NCBI GenBank assembly: GCA_947652605.1
Contig: OX393576.1
Coordinates: 47,220,966 to 47,284,965, forward strand
Direction of reading: 5' to 3'
DNA: 64,000 bases
Source: Elmis aenea
Taxonomy: Eukaryota > Arthropoda > Insecta > Coleoptera > Elmidae
Shown: piece after piece, positions 22,512 to 32,978 of the stretch
Layout: each line of letters begins with the position of its first letter
How positions within the stretch are numbered: position 1 is the stretch's first letter
Notes under the pieces: model-generated
Databases searched by the model: none
What the model saw: the letters and a program-made list of their open reading frames with translations, nothing else
Told to the model about the DNA's origin: nothing
Made by a program: the position numbers and the translations under genes

Positions 22512-23152
22512 AGGTGGCCATACACGTTGCGGTATACCTGTCAGGTTTGCCTGAACAATAAAAAATGTTCAGGTTTACCTGAATAGTTTTGACTCTATAC
22601 ACGCTACGGTAAACCGTAGAGGTTTTCAGTTGACCATGGCATCGACACAAGATAACGCGGTGGCGATGATAGGATTTTTACTCGCAATGGAATCATGTAA
22701 AAAAACAACGAAGAGAAAAACGCGAAAAATTGCGTAAAGTGGCTTTTGAAAAGAAAACAATGCAGTAATATTAACTTTTGACAAGAATTAAGAATAGAAC
22801 CCAAAGACTATCGTAATTTCTTAGGTATGAATTTAAATATTTCAGTGAACTCTTCAATAACAGCGTTATGTTTACGATTTGACATATTTCTTAGCCATTT
22901 CTAAACAAAATTTAGCACTGCATACTGCATAGAACATCTATCTAATTCTCTCGCATACGCAGGACAACTGAGACCTGTGCAGGCGAGCGGCACACACGTT
23001 CCGGTTTGTATTCTGGCGCAGGTAGTAAGAATCGAATTTCGATACTTCTCCGGTCGTCTAAACAGGTAACATTGCCTGTGCAGTTGTGGTACACACGGTA
23101 TACCTGCAACCAGGCAAACCTGACACGTATACCGCAACGTGTATGGCCACCC
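22512..23152 (+). mobile_element. PIF/Harbinger element, internally deleted
   Basis: TTA flanks (22509-22511 and 23153-23155) border inverted ends AGGTGGCCATACACGTTGCG and CGCAACGTGTATGGCCACCC. TTA/TWA duplication is diagnostic of PIF/Harbinger. The ends stay complementary for about 60 bp, including GGTATAC and CAGGTTTGCCTG. The interior retains the start of the transposase. It abuts LINE debris on the left. Confidence 0.83.
22636..22850 (+). pseudogene. Harbinger transposase N-terminal remnant
   Basis: The ATG at 22636 opens a frame MASTQDNAVAMIGFLLAMES, followed by a lysine/arginine-rich stretch, and stops at 22735. A shifted frame from about 22786 reads ELRIEPKDYRNFLGMN. The order (short acidic/hydrophobic start, basic tract, then a (D)YRNFLxM motif before the nuclease domain) is the N-terminal layout of PIF/Harbinger nucleases. 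The catalytic DDE nuclease domain is gone. The match rests on two short segments in the right order inside an element with the right target duplication. Confidence 0.72.
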
Positions 23153-23156
23153 TTAG

Positions 23157-23865
23157 GATTAAGTAAGTTAATTTATTTCAAGAAAACTAAAAGAATTCTA
23201 AATTGTACCAATTAATTGTAATATTTTAGGTTGCTTAAACATAGTATGCATCTTTCAAATTAATTCTTTATCTGTCCATCTTACTTACTAATTAATGTAA
23301 ATTAAATAAGGAAGCACTTAAAATCTACTTCCAAAAATAATTTAATACACTAATTTATATTTGAGGTGTACTGATTTTGCTTTGCATGTTAATGAATAAC
23401 TTGTATACAATTCGCTTTTGAAGGTAAAATGCCCTTAACTTGTTTAACAAACTAGGATTATCTAAAGAAATTCTGCTAAAAGCTTTATGTAACTGTAAAA
23501 CAATAGTTTCAAGCCGTTATGCTATAGAAGTTTTTCGTTGAGGACTATTTTTCATCAATCAAGGAACTACTCCAGGAAATGATATTTTGATTTACATCAT
23601 TTACATTTTATTCCACGATTGTGTTTTGTTTTAAATTGGCTTGTACTTTGTATCCTATTTAGGATATATAAATTGTTCTTCCAGCATAAAACTTTTAAAA
23701 AATTATATAATTTAAATGGCAGATATGTTTGATTTTTAGATATTTATGCAGCATACGTTTATAAAATTATGTAATATAAGACTGGCTAGTCTTACGAGCA
23801 AAATTCACAGTTAAACACAAAACCAGCATAAGGTTTGATCCAACAAGCCCGCTGACTATGCGGCG
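23157..23865. other. AT-rich non-coding spacer
   Basis: No feature is supported here. Confidence 0.5.
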
Positions 23866-24270
23866 CGCTATCATGAGTGTGCGCAGTATCAATATCGAGT
23901 TCCATCACAGTCTGTAATCGTTCACCGGACGGTCAGTAATCCGTTCCATCATATCTCCCATACAAATCAATTCGTGTACGGGTTTGCGGACGATCAAAAC
24001 AGTACATGAACTAGAGAGGACCAATTGTTGCCGGAATTTTTAGAGGCATGCGCAGTTCATAACTAAGTGAGCTCGGGTAGCTATGCATCCCTCTGCCAAT
24101 CCCATTTAGTATTGGATTCTTAAGGTGTTTACCCTTGCGATGCGCTCATTTCTATGAACCCAATAGACGCAAATGTCATTTACAGTTACGCCAGTCGTAA
24201 AAGCGTTCCAACAACGGCTAATACTGGGCAATACATTTATTAGTACATAGTTCACGCATGCGAATAGAAG
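23866..24270 (-). repeat. 430-bp dispersed repeat, copy 2 (inverted)
   Basis: The reverse complement aligns with the copies at 14525-14955 and 55246-55690. It shares GCATGCGTGAACTATGTA, AATAAATGTATTGCCCAG, GTTGGAACGCTTTTACG, AAACACCTTAAGAATCCAAT and TGATGGAACTCGATATTGAT. The small frames over it are not shared between copies. Confidence 0.78.
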
Positions 24271-25958
24271 TTCTTGCATTGATTCTTGGATTGGTTTCAT
24301 ACGGCTTGTTGGAACAAATCTATAAAATACACTTTTTTATTTTACCTTCTGTGATTATTGTAGTAACTCTACCCAAAGTTGAGGCTAAATTTTGGAAGCT
24401 CGCTATTCTCTTCAAAACTGCACAGTCTGCTAAACTGGGTAAAGTTGCGTTACTTGGTGCTAAATAAAGTTTAAAAAATATTTATCATTGCCATATAAGT
24501 TTTAATCGGGTTTTTGTAATTTATTTTCAAATCAACAATTATGTACACTTTTTAAGAGCACTTTATTTTCTATTCACTAATCTAGTTTAAGGTTTGTTTC
24601 AAACGTTTTATCATCTATTTTGAACCATTTTAAATTTTTACGATACCTAATAAATATTTACATAAAAAGTTGTACAAAATTACCCTAAAGATTTTAAATA
24701 AGTTTTGTTTTGATAGCACTTAATTTAATGAAAAATCGCTAAACTTGAATTTCTTGCGGCGATTTTTTAAATTGTGTTAAATCATTATGCATTATTATAA
24801 TAAGCTTGTCTAATAATGTTTATCATAACAACAAAAAATAATAATTTTTCATTCGGGGTCCATGCGGACTCCCGATGTTCGGTAACGTAAATTTCCTAGT
24901 GTGTCCGTTTAAAGGTTACGATAAAAAATATTTCCATGTTGAACCTTGAATTTGGAACGCCCTGTACAATAAGTTGCTATTTTTTCTAGAAAATTGTATT
25001 ATCAATTTTGTTTATTAGCTGATTATAGAAATGAATATTATCCTAACGAATCTGCTTGCGACTAATTGGGCCCATGCGGAAATGTTCGCATCACAGCCAG
25101 TTTGACCTTAATAAACTGAACAATCATGGCGGCCATTCCAAAATATAGAACTCTGTTTGACAACACTATAATCCTGCAAATTATTACCATGTTTCATTTC
25201 ATTCGTTTAATCGTAACATTTTTATTTTTCTTATATCCATAACACAGCTAAAATTAATTAAATTTGTATTAGTCCTGTCCAATCTGCGTAATTAAACTTA
25301 AGTAATCTGTATGACTATGGCAGTAAAGTTTGTGTTGCAGTTGAAGTTAAATTACAAATCTTGTTTAAACCATGATAGAGATTTAATAATTGAAGTTTAA
25401 TCTGTAAAAGAAGCCATTTCTTAACTTGGCGCTAGCGCTGCTGCAGAAAGAATTAGGTTAATGAAAAATGCTGCATAGATCCTGATGTCTGAAAATGTAT
25501 GTTCCGCTCTGTTAGTAGTTTTACAGCGGCATACAATACCTGCTGTGTTATAAATATATATTAAAAACGTTTGTTGTTGCCAACAATTTATACTCACCAA
25601 AAGTTACTAAATGACATTAAATAATGTAATAAAATCGTTGTGGTTATTAGATATTGTTTTTTCTAATTGGATCGTTTATTGTTGTTATTATATTTTTGTA
25701 TTTTACTAGTAACGCTTTCTTTGTTTTCGATGAAAACAAAAGAGCTGCTTAAAACTTATACAACTATACAATTCGTTTTGGAGTGCAACGAAACATTTTT
25801 CATTATTTTTACTTCTATTAAATTAATGAATGTATTTATATGCGTCATTTAGCTGCTGTCTATCAGGTTTTATCTTACTATGGATTTCTCATTGCGATAA
25901 TATGCTGATATGCATCTTGATTTAGAAAGAGCTAATGGTTTGCAGGTTTGCTAATCAT
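24271..25958. other. AT-rich non-coding spacer
   Basis: No gene is supported. The word GGAACGCCCTGTAC near 24956-24969 resembles a foldback terminus without a partner. Confidence 0.45.
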
Positions 25959-27880
25959 CAGGACCGGTCCCATGGGTTAGGCGGCGAAGCGACCCCCTTA
26001 GGTGCCAAAATGAGACAGTAATAATACAAGATCTCTAACTAGTAACTTTAAAATCAAAATAGTTTAATAAAACAGTCGGTATCTATCTATATCAATAAAT
26101 TATAGAAATCCAATCAAGCAATTTGCTGCAATAAAGGTTTGAAGAATGACAATACCTTTTTCTTACACAACAAATTGTATTAAAATTTATTTCCTTTTCT
26201 TTTTTCAGTTCCGTAATCTATTACTCCTACTATTTAGTACAGGGTGGTCCAAATTCGATGGGATTACATGGATATCTCGCTTTATATTCAAGATAGAGAA
26301 ACGGTTACATTTCCAAAAACTTGTGTTTATTGCATCAAGGACATCAAAACTAAATGTTTTCCAAAGTTATACGTGCCACTGGCCATTCCCTTCCGAAAAA
26401 TAGGGGAACAACTGAAAAATAAAAATAAAAAAGTCATTTTTGCGATCGCGTTGGCCATGATACCGTCAGAGACAAAATCGAAATATTTCTATTTGCCAAT
26501 GCGCGCATCCTTTACAAGTATAAAATGGTGCAAAGTTTGTGAAAAAAATTTGTACGGTTCCGGAGAAAAACGTCAAAAACAAAACCCCTGCATAAGCGCT
26601 ATGATTTGAGAAGTTGTAGTATATCTGTATAACTATATCTATGCGACTTGCATAGGCGTTTAACACAGGGAAAACCGTTTTTTACACAGGCCTCGTTTTT
26701 CGCGTTTTTCTCCGGAACCGTTTAAGATTTTTTCAAAAACTTTTCGTTTCTCCGTTATGTATTTATGTAAATTTCGAAAAAATTTAGTACCTAGTATTAG
26801 TTTTAGATATTTCTACATAAAATTCGATGATACTAAAAAATAAGTATTTACGCTCTCCGTTCATAAGTTATGACACAAAATTACCTTTTTTTAAATGAAA
26901 TTTATAGTTGGCTATGACCTACTCAAATTCCTAATTTTTTTAAATTCCGAATATATAAGGTTGATGTAGTTATTTTCAATAAAACGCAATGTACAACAGT
27001 TTTTTGTTGTTTTTTTTAAAGAAAAACATTTAGGCTGTGAAAACAAAAAAAAAAAAGGTGTTAAACCTTTTAAAACTCATGTGGTACAAGTTACGAAGGT
27101 TTTTTAATTTGTTGCGAAGATAAACATTACAAATAATTGACCATAAAATAACAACCATAGAGTCAGAATCAGAAGTTATGTAGTATATTGTAGTATATTG
27201 TTGTTTATCATATTTTCAAATATTTATAATGTTTATCTTAAAAAAAAAAACTAAAAAACCTTTGCAACTTACACCACATAGTTTTAAAAGGTGTTATCCC
27301 TTGTTTTTTGTTTTGTTTTCACAAAATAACTACATCAACTCTTACATATTTAGAATGAGAAATAAATAAGGAATTTAAATAGGTCATAGCCAACCACAGA
27401 TTCTATTTAAAAAAAGGTAAGTTTGTGTCATAGATTTTTAACGACGAGCGTAAAAATGTTTTTTTAGTATCATCGAATTTTATATAAAAATATCTAAAAG
27501 TAATTTTCATAAATGTTTTCGATATTTACAACAATAACGGAGATGTGACATTATAAATATAACAAAAATACACTTTTTTCTAATCTCTCAAAAACCGGAA
27601 ATTATAAAATATTTTTGAAAATGGTTCTGAATTGGTCTCAAAAAACTGCACATTATTGGTAATTTAACCGTTTCTTTATATTGAATATTAAGAGACATAC
27701 CCATGTAATACCAACGAATTTGAACCACCCAGTACATATGTTTTCCAAAATGCCCGTTACTTAATTAAGTAGACTAATTTCAATTGTAAAACATTCATTA
27801 CTTAAAATCTCTCCAAAATTTTAAAGAGGCTCCGTTTTTAAAATTTGCCTTAAGCGCCACAACTGATCGACCCGGCTTTG
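25959..27880. mobile_element. hAT element split by a foldback
   Basis: An exact 8-bp duplication, CTAATCAT (25951-25958 and 27881-27888), flanks ends CAGGACCGGTCCC and CGACCCGGCTTTG, as expected for hAT. Removing the foldback at 26241-27730 leaves a MITE of about 430 bp with no coding capacity. Its right flank is directly followed by mariner transposase debris. Confidence 0.78.
26241..27730. mobile_element. 1.5-kb foldback with a mosaic arm
   Basis: The ends AGGGTGGTCCAAATTCG and CGAATTTGAACCACCC are flanked by AGTAC (26236-26240 and 27731-27735). The arms fold around a centre near 27175, with matching blocks such as GGCTATGACCTA near 26910 and TAGGTCATAGCC near 27380. A block at about 26321-26744 in the left arm has no mirror in the right arm. 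Instead it matches the foldback at 9015-9704. The short frames at 26146-26609 are within this arm and are not genes. Confidence 0.75.
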
Positions 27881-27914
27881 CTAATCATCACAACAAAGAC
27901 TACGAGCCTGCATT

Positions 27915-28660
27915 TAAAGGAAGGTGGAAGAAAAGTTTATATTTGGCTTTTAGTAAACAAGCGTCTCTCTTGGCTACAATTTACCGCTGGCTTAAAGAAT
28001 TTGGACGTAAAATAAGTTATGTCAAGTATCAAAAGCGGGCGCGACGTCATTCTACGGCTTTTGCCGTAATTCCTGCTCTTAAAAGGATAATTAAAGATGA
28101 TAATAAAGCCACCTATGGAATATCTGAGTATTAACTTTAAGATTGTATTCTCAGCTTTTAGAACATTCCTCCGTGGTCACCTGCATTTAAAACAACTTAC
28201 CAGTCGTTTTGCTAGGTTTATACTTCAAAAAGCAGAACTTGTATTAATGTGCCATGGAATTTTCTCAATAATGACGGACAACAAATCTTTTCCAAAATTG
28301 TGACAGGCGACGAAACTTGCATTTTCTTTCTCGATTAACATACCAGCCAAGAAAGTAGTGCATTAATTTGAGGAAATGATTGAACGCCGACAATAAACAA
28401 AAATTTGCAAGCAATAAAAAAAAGTAATGTACGCAGGTTTCTTCGATAGTACGGACCTGGTCAATGCAATTAAGCTTGGTGCACAAAAGACAGAAAAACG
28501 AAATGGTACAAAGAAAAATGTTTGCTTGAAGTATTCAGCAGAATTCCAAAGAAGGTCATTATGCTTTATCAAGATAACGCATCTTCCCATACGACAGGTT
28601 TAAGGGTCCAGATTTTGGCTAAAAACAAGATAAAAGTAATACGGCATTTAAAAATAAAGC
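27915..28660 (+). pseudogene. Mariner transposase remnant
   Basis: Cut-and-paste transposase debris in several frames. It contains IYRWLKEFGRKISYVKYQKR and, later, SIMTDNKSFPKL overlapping, in another frame, FSKIVTGDETCIFF, the first catalytic aspartate motif of mariners (VTGDE). Near 28565 VIMLYQDNASSHTTG gives the second catalytic motif (QDNAxxH). The reading ends with KNKIKVIRHL, just before the position of the third catalytic motif (SPDLxPxD), which is missing. No element ends were found. At least four frame changes make it inactive. Confidence 0.8.
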
Positions 28661-29894
28661 GATCAAAATAATTAAAAAGCTATAGTCAGTAATCTTGCTT
28701 AAAATGCAAGACAATAGCACACTTGTTCAGTCAAAGACAATTAGATGCTAAGAGCTGCAATCTAAATTACATTTAGTGATTCGGTGTTTAATCGAGGGAA
28801 TATCTATCAATCTACATGTAAAGCAAGTTGTTCGCTGTCACATAACCAAAGCCTTCAAATTTAGTTACTTTGTTAAGTTAGTTGTGAATGTGTTGCAGTC
28901 CGCCTTAACCGTTCCATCAAATGCTTACTGAAAGTGTTAATCTTATTTGTAAGCAATTTAACATGCAAAGGTCTTTAATAGTAAATGATGTAGTAAAGGC
29001 CAAAATAAAATAAAATTGGCTTATTTCACAACAAGCAAAGTAAGTGTCGTGACTTTTATTGCAAACGAATAAACTTTGTTTTTATGCTGTTGGTAAGTTT
29101 GCTAGTACATTGTAGCTACATGTAATTTTTATGTCTTTTATAAAATAGTACGAACAAAGCACGCATTGTTTTACAAAAAGAAAAAAACTGTTCATTAAAT
29201 TTAATTTTTTTCTATTGCTCTTTCTATAATACTAATTGGCCTTTGACATACACATATATTTAATTTAATTTTTTGACTTACTGTTCTCAATTCATGTAAA
29301 AAAAAAAACTTTATTTGTATGGGAATATACATAATATAACAAATGATCGGGAAATTAATTTAAATGACGTGCGTAAACGTAATATTTTACAGTGTAGCAC
29401 GCTAAACGTTATGAAATATTGTGTATAAAGGCAATAAATATTGTGAAATTATTACTTTATATTTTAAGGAGGTTAGATGTAAATAAAGATTAATTAATAC
29501 AACATTTAAACAGAAATGATATTTATTTAAAAAATCTTTAAAACATTTCAAATGCAAATTATTTACATTTATCCAATATAAGATGGTTTAAGCTAATCTT
29601 TTAATACAATTTGTATAAAAAAAACTTTAGTATAACGCAGTCAAAAGTTTAATAATCCAAAATTCTTATAAAAAAGTAATTCATGAACATAAAAATTACT
29701 TCAATATAAAGAGAAAAAATTGGATTTTTGAGCCGAATTGTACCAGAATACATTAAATAAGAAATCAATATACACATATAAGATAGGAGATACGAATTTA
29801 CAATCTATGAAAGAATACGAAAAATACAAAAGTAGCGGCAGAGGTACCAAAATACTTACAAAATAATAATCACTGATAAATAAATAATGTAAAA
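28661..29894. other. AT-rich non-coding spacer
   Basis: No feature is supported. Confidence 0.5.
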
Positions 29895-30065
29895 AGCAGT
29901 GTACATTATGTAAGCTAGGTCTGAAAGGGTTAACAGAATGAAACAACAGATATGACCAAAGATGATACGACAGCATAAACCTAAAGGTAGAAAATAAGTT
30001 CGAGGACTCATAAAGAGATGGTAACAAATATGATGTAACAAAAAGGTGAAAGAGGCAAATTAGCT
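29895..30065 (+). pseudogene. Possible LINE C-terminal tail
   Basis: One plus frame reads SERVNRMKQQI, a stop, then PKMIRQHKPKGRK, a stop, then VRGLIKRW. This resembles the end of non-LTR reverse transcriptases (RW.GHV.RM… P.K… KPKGRR..GRPxKRW). It is short and interrupted by stops, so the call is tentative. Confidence 0.42.
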
Positions 30066-31754
30066 AGCCCTCAAAGTGAAAAAGAAATGAAACAAAATAT
30101 TTCACTTACTTAACTGGCAGTTTATGCATAATAATTTAAAGTTTTCAATAATCATTTTACTTAACAATAGCTAAACAAAACACATGAACGTGTGGTTATT
30201 TTATTGTACTTTTTGGAATGCTGCAACTTTTTTGAATTCAACCAAATCTAAATATCTCACAATTGAAGAAATTCCGATGCATATCTTGTTATGACATATA
30301 TGTATTTATTTATAATTTTGTTGTTAAACCAACTGGGTCTAAAAAGTAAAACATTTTTGTAAATATATAACGATATCTTATTGGGTATTTCGAAACTTTG
30401 AATATTTTAATTGAGTATTATTAACAAGCAAACAAAATTTAAATAAAAATAACTATAGTATTGTAACAATTCAGACTGTAGAACAGCATGTAAAATAAGA
30501 TTGACATTCCCTACAGACTTCATATTGGTGTATTTTCTTTTACTTAAGTATAGTTAAAACAGTTCTTATGACCACTACTGTAACTAAACGACTAATCGCT
30601 TAACGATGGGCCATTGTAAGCGCTACCCAATAATTTCTCTGCTAACGACAAGCTCATAAGCACACGACGCCAACTTCAATCAATAATGTAACAAAACTTT
30701 TATTTCTAAGATTTTTGCTACCGAAAATCGTTACTAAAGTGTTGATTAGTGTTATTTAATAAAAAATGCAGTTTTTATTATATGGATTCGAGAGTTTTTA
30801 AATTTGAAGAGTTAATACAAAAAAGGGACAAAAGTAGGTATAATATAAATATAACAGAAATTTAAACTATTTCTGTATATAATAAATTATCGATAGTCTT
30901 AAACGGGTAAAGTTTAATAAAACTTTTGTCAAACATTAAAAGACTGGTAAAGATGATTTAATACTTACATATAGTGGCAACTGCGATGTAACATCACTTT
31001 AGATAAATTTCAACGTCGCTAGTATTTCATGTGGTAAATTTACATTCGTATACCGGTCGTAAAGTTTCATATTTTTATGACTTCTGAACCTAAACTCTTT
31101 ATTTTATAGAAAGAAATTATATTCAAAGGTTAAACAGCAAACAGGAATAAAAATGTAGCACATAACTTAAATGAAAAACAGTAGGTACGTATTTTAAACT
31201 TGTATTAATAATTAAACAAAAAAATAAATAAGGTAGAACCTGTAAATTCTTAGCCTGCCATAAATGTTTTAAAATGGAACAGTATTTCATTCAACAAATC
31301 CATCCTCTAATCTTATACCTATATTTTACACAACATTTCACTCGTGTGAATATTGTTTTAATTAAAAATACACGAATATAAGGTATATGCTTCTTCAATT
31401 TAATGAATTAACTTTAACCCAAAAAGCAGGATCCAGCATTTTCCTGTCTGATTTTTAAACACGAAATTTCCTAGGGCGTAGAAACCCACAGTGTTACAAT
31501 CCCTTTGATTGCTGCTTCATCTCTGGATTACAGCAATGTATCCAGGTTTCAACCACGATAACAATATGATCCAAAAGATTACCGGACCTTTTTTAGCAAC
31601 GGAAGAAAATGGAAGGTGATTTTGTTACACTTATTCGTATTTGATCGGAATTCAAACCCTTTGTAACTCTCTGTAAGGATTTTTTTCTCGTAATTATGTT
31701 GTGATGAATAATAAACGAAATACCCAAGTACGAAATATTTATACAATTCAGCGG
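30066..31754. other. AT-rich non-coding spacer
   Basis: No gene or repeat structure that I can support. Confidence 0.5.
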
Positions 31755-31937
31755 CAGGGCCGGATTAACCAATAGACAAAAAAGGCAAATCTCTTGGACC
31801 CGTTATTCAGATGGGCCCGATTCGACCCCGGAAAAAAGTTATAAATAATAACATTTTAAAATTCACAAACGCCCTTTATAAATTGAGCCCAAAGGTTGAA
31901 TGTTGTCTAGGGCCCGCTAAATCATAATCCGGCACTG
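31755..31937. mobile_element. hAT MITE, 183 bp
   Basis: The ends CAGGGCCGGATTAACC and CATAATCCGGCACTG are inverted. The flanks TTCAGCGG (31747-31754) and TTCGGCGG (31938-31945) are an 8-bp duplication with one mismatch. GGGCCC-rich sub-terminal sequence and the 8-bp duplication indicate hAT. Confidence 0.85.
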
Positions 31938-31945
31938 TTCGGCGG

Positions 31946-32311
31946 AACACTATAATCTTATGCACAGTTCACATACAGCAAAAATTAGAGAACAACATTC
32001 CAGAAACTAGTTAGACGTTGCATTCTAGAAAGACCTATAAAACCCTGTAAAAGGCCTATGAAGTTAGGGATCTAGAGCATTGGTAAAAGTAAACACATGA
32101 AAATGAAATTGTAAACGTGCATACGACAACTGCCTGAGAATCAGTTAAATCGATTAGTTATGGAGAAGAGATTGATTGGCGTTCACGATTATTTTGCAAG
32201 TATTCCGAAAGAAGATTGATTAAAAGCTTTTAAGGAGCGGAAAGAAAGAATGGCGAAGTGTATAATTGCTGATAACAATTAGGTACTTTAAATATACAAG
32301 TTGACTAAAGT
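31946..32311. other. Non-coding spacer
   Basis: No supported feature. Confidence 0.4.
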
Positions 32312-32640
32312 TCAAGCCAAGCGCAGAGTGTCATTGGTCCGGTGATGATTGCGTTTGCTGAGGGGCTAATTCATACGAATCGGCCCATCACCGTGACAGA
32401 GTTGGCCGAAAGACTTTCCACGTAGGTGCTCACCTGAAATCCGCTATTCGCCGGAAACCCCGAGTTTTTTTTTACCGATGTAATCGGTAAACAAACCATC
32501 AGTCCGATGGTATTTTGATTCATTGCCCTCGCAGGCAAGGCCGCTCACAGGGGGGGGGGGGGGGAAAGACGAGACTAATACCCAGGACCCGGTGTGCAAA
32601 GGGGGCCGGATTCGAGCTAACACACAAGGTTTTGTTTACA
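32312..32640. other. GC-rich block of unknown origin with a G15 run
   Basis: This stretch is much richer in G+C than its surroundings. A plus frame from 32309 to 32422 is open for 38 codons and reads VIGPVMIAFAEGLIHTNRPI then TVTELAERLST. After a shift PEIRYSPETP and FFFTDVIGKQTISPM can be read. It looks coding-like but I do not recognise it. A run of 15 G occurs at 32550-32564. It may be a scrap of a retroelement protein or of foreign DNA. Confidence 0.35.
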
Positions 32641-32689
32641 AATGTCAAATGTTGCTAAAATTTATAAGAACAGCGACGAATAAAATATA

Positions 32690-32978
32690 ATTTTTGTGCG
32701 ATCGTACTAGAAACAGCTGTTTGACGGACGCGTTAGCAACCATAAAGTACTGCATTACCGGCCCTATCCTTAGCAACGGCCGTAAAAGTTACTTTTCAGG
32801 CCGTTACCCTTAGCAACGGCCGAAAAAAAAAACTTTTACGGCCGTTGCTAAGGAGAGGGCCGGTAATGCAGTACATACGCCGTCATCTGTCAGTGACAGA
32901 ATGTCACGTAGTTTCTAACCTATAATTTTGAAAATTACTAAAAATTTAAATTGTTTTTAATTCGATCGCACAAAAAAT
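32690..32978. mobile_element. Hairpin MITE with 44-bp near-perfect stem
   Basis: The arms 32747-32790 and 32831-32874 are inverted copies over 44 bp with one mismatch, running from GTACTGCATTACCGGCCCT to ACGGCCGTAAAAGTT. The loop holds a third CCTTAGCAACGGCCG copy. Further out, TTTTTGTGCGATCG (about 32692) faces CGATCGCACAAAAA (about 32963), so the whole may be a small MITE with imperfect outer arms. Confidence 0.68.

Noticed and set aside
22201..22650. 149-codon minus frame
   Set aside because: It is antisense to a LINE tail and crosses the Harbinger boundary; no domain seen.
29701..30027. 108-codon minus frame, membrane-protein-like
   Set aside because: The plus strand shows a LINE tail; the minus hydrophobicity follows from AT-rich antisense codons.
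32600..32625. GGATTCGAGCTAAC as a tRNA B-box
   Set aside because: No A-box or cloverleaf could be built upstream.
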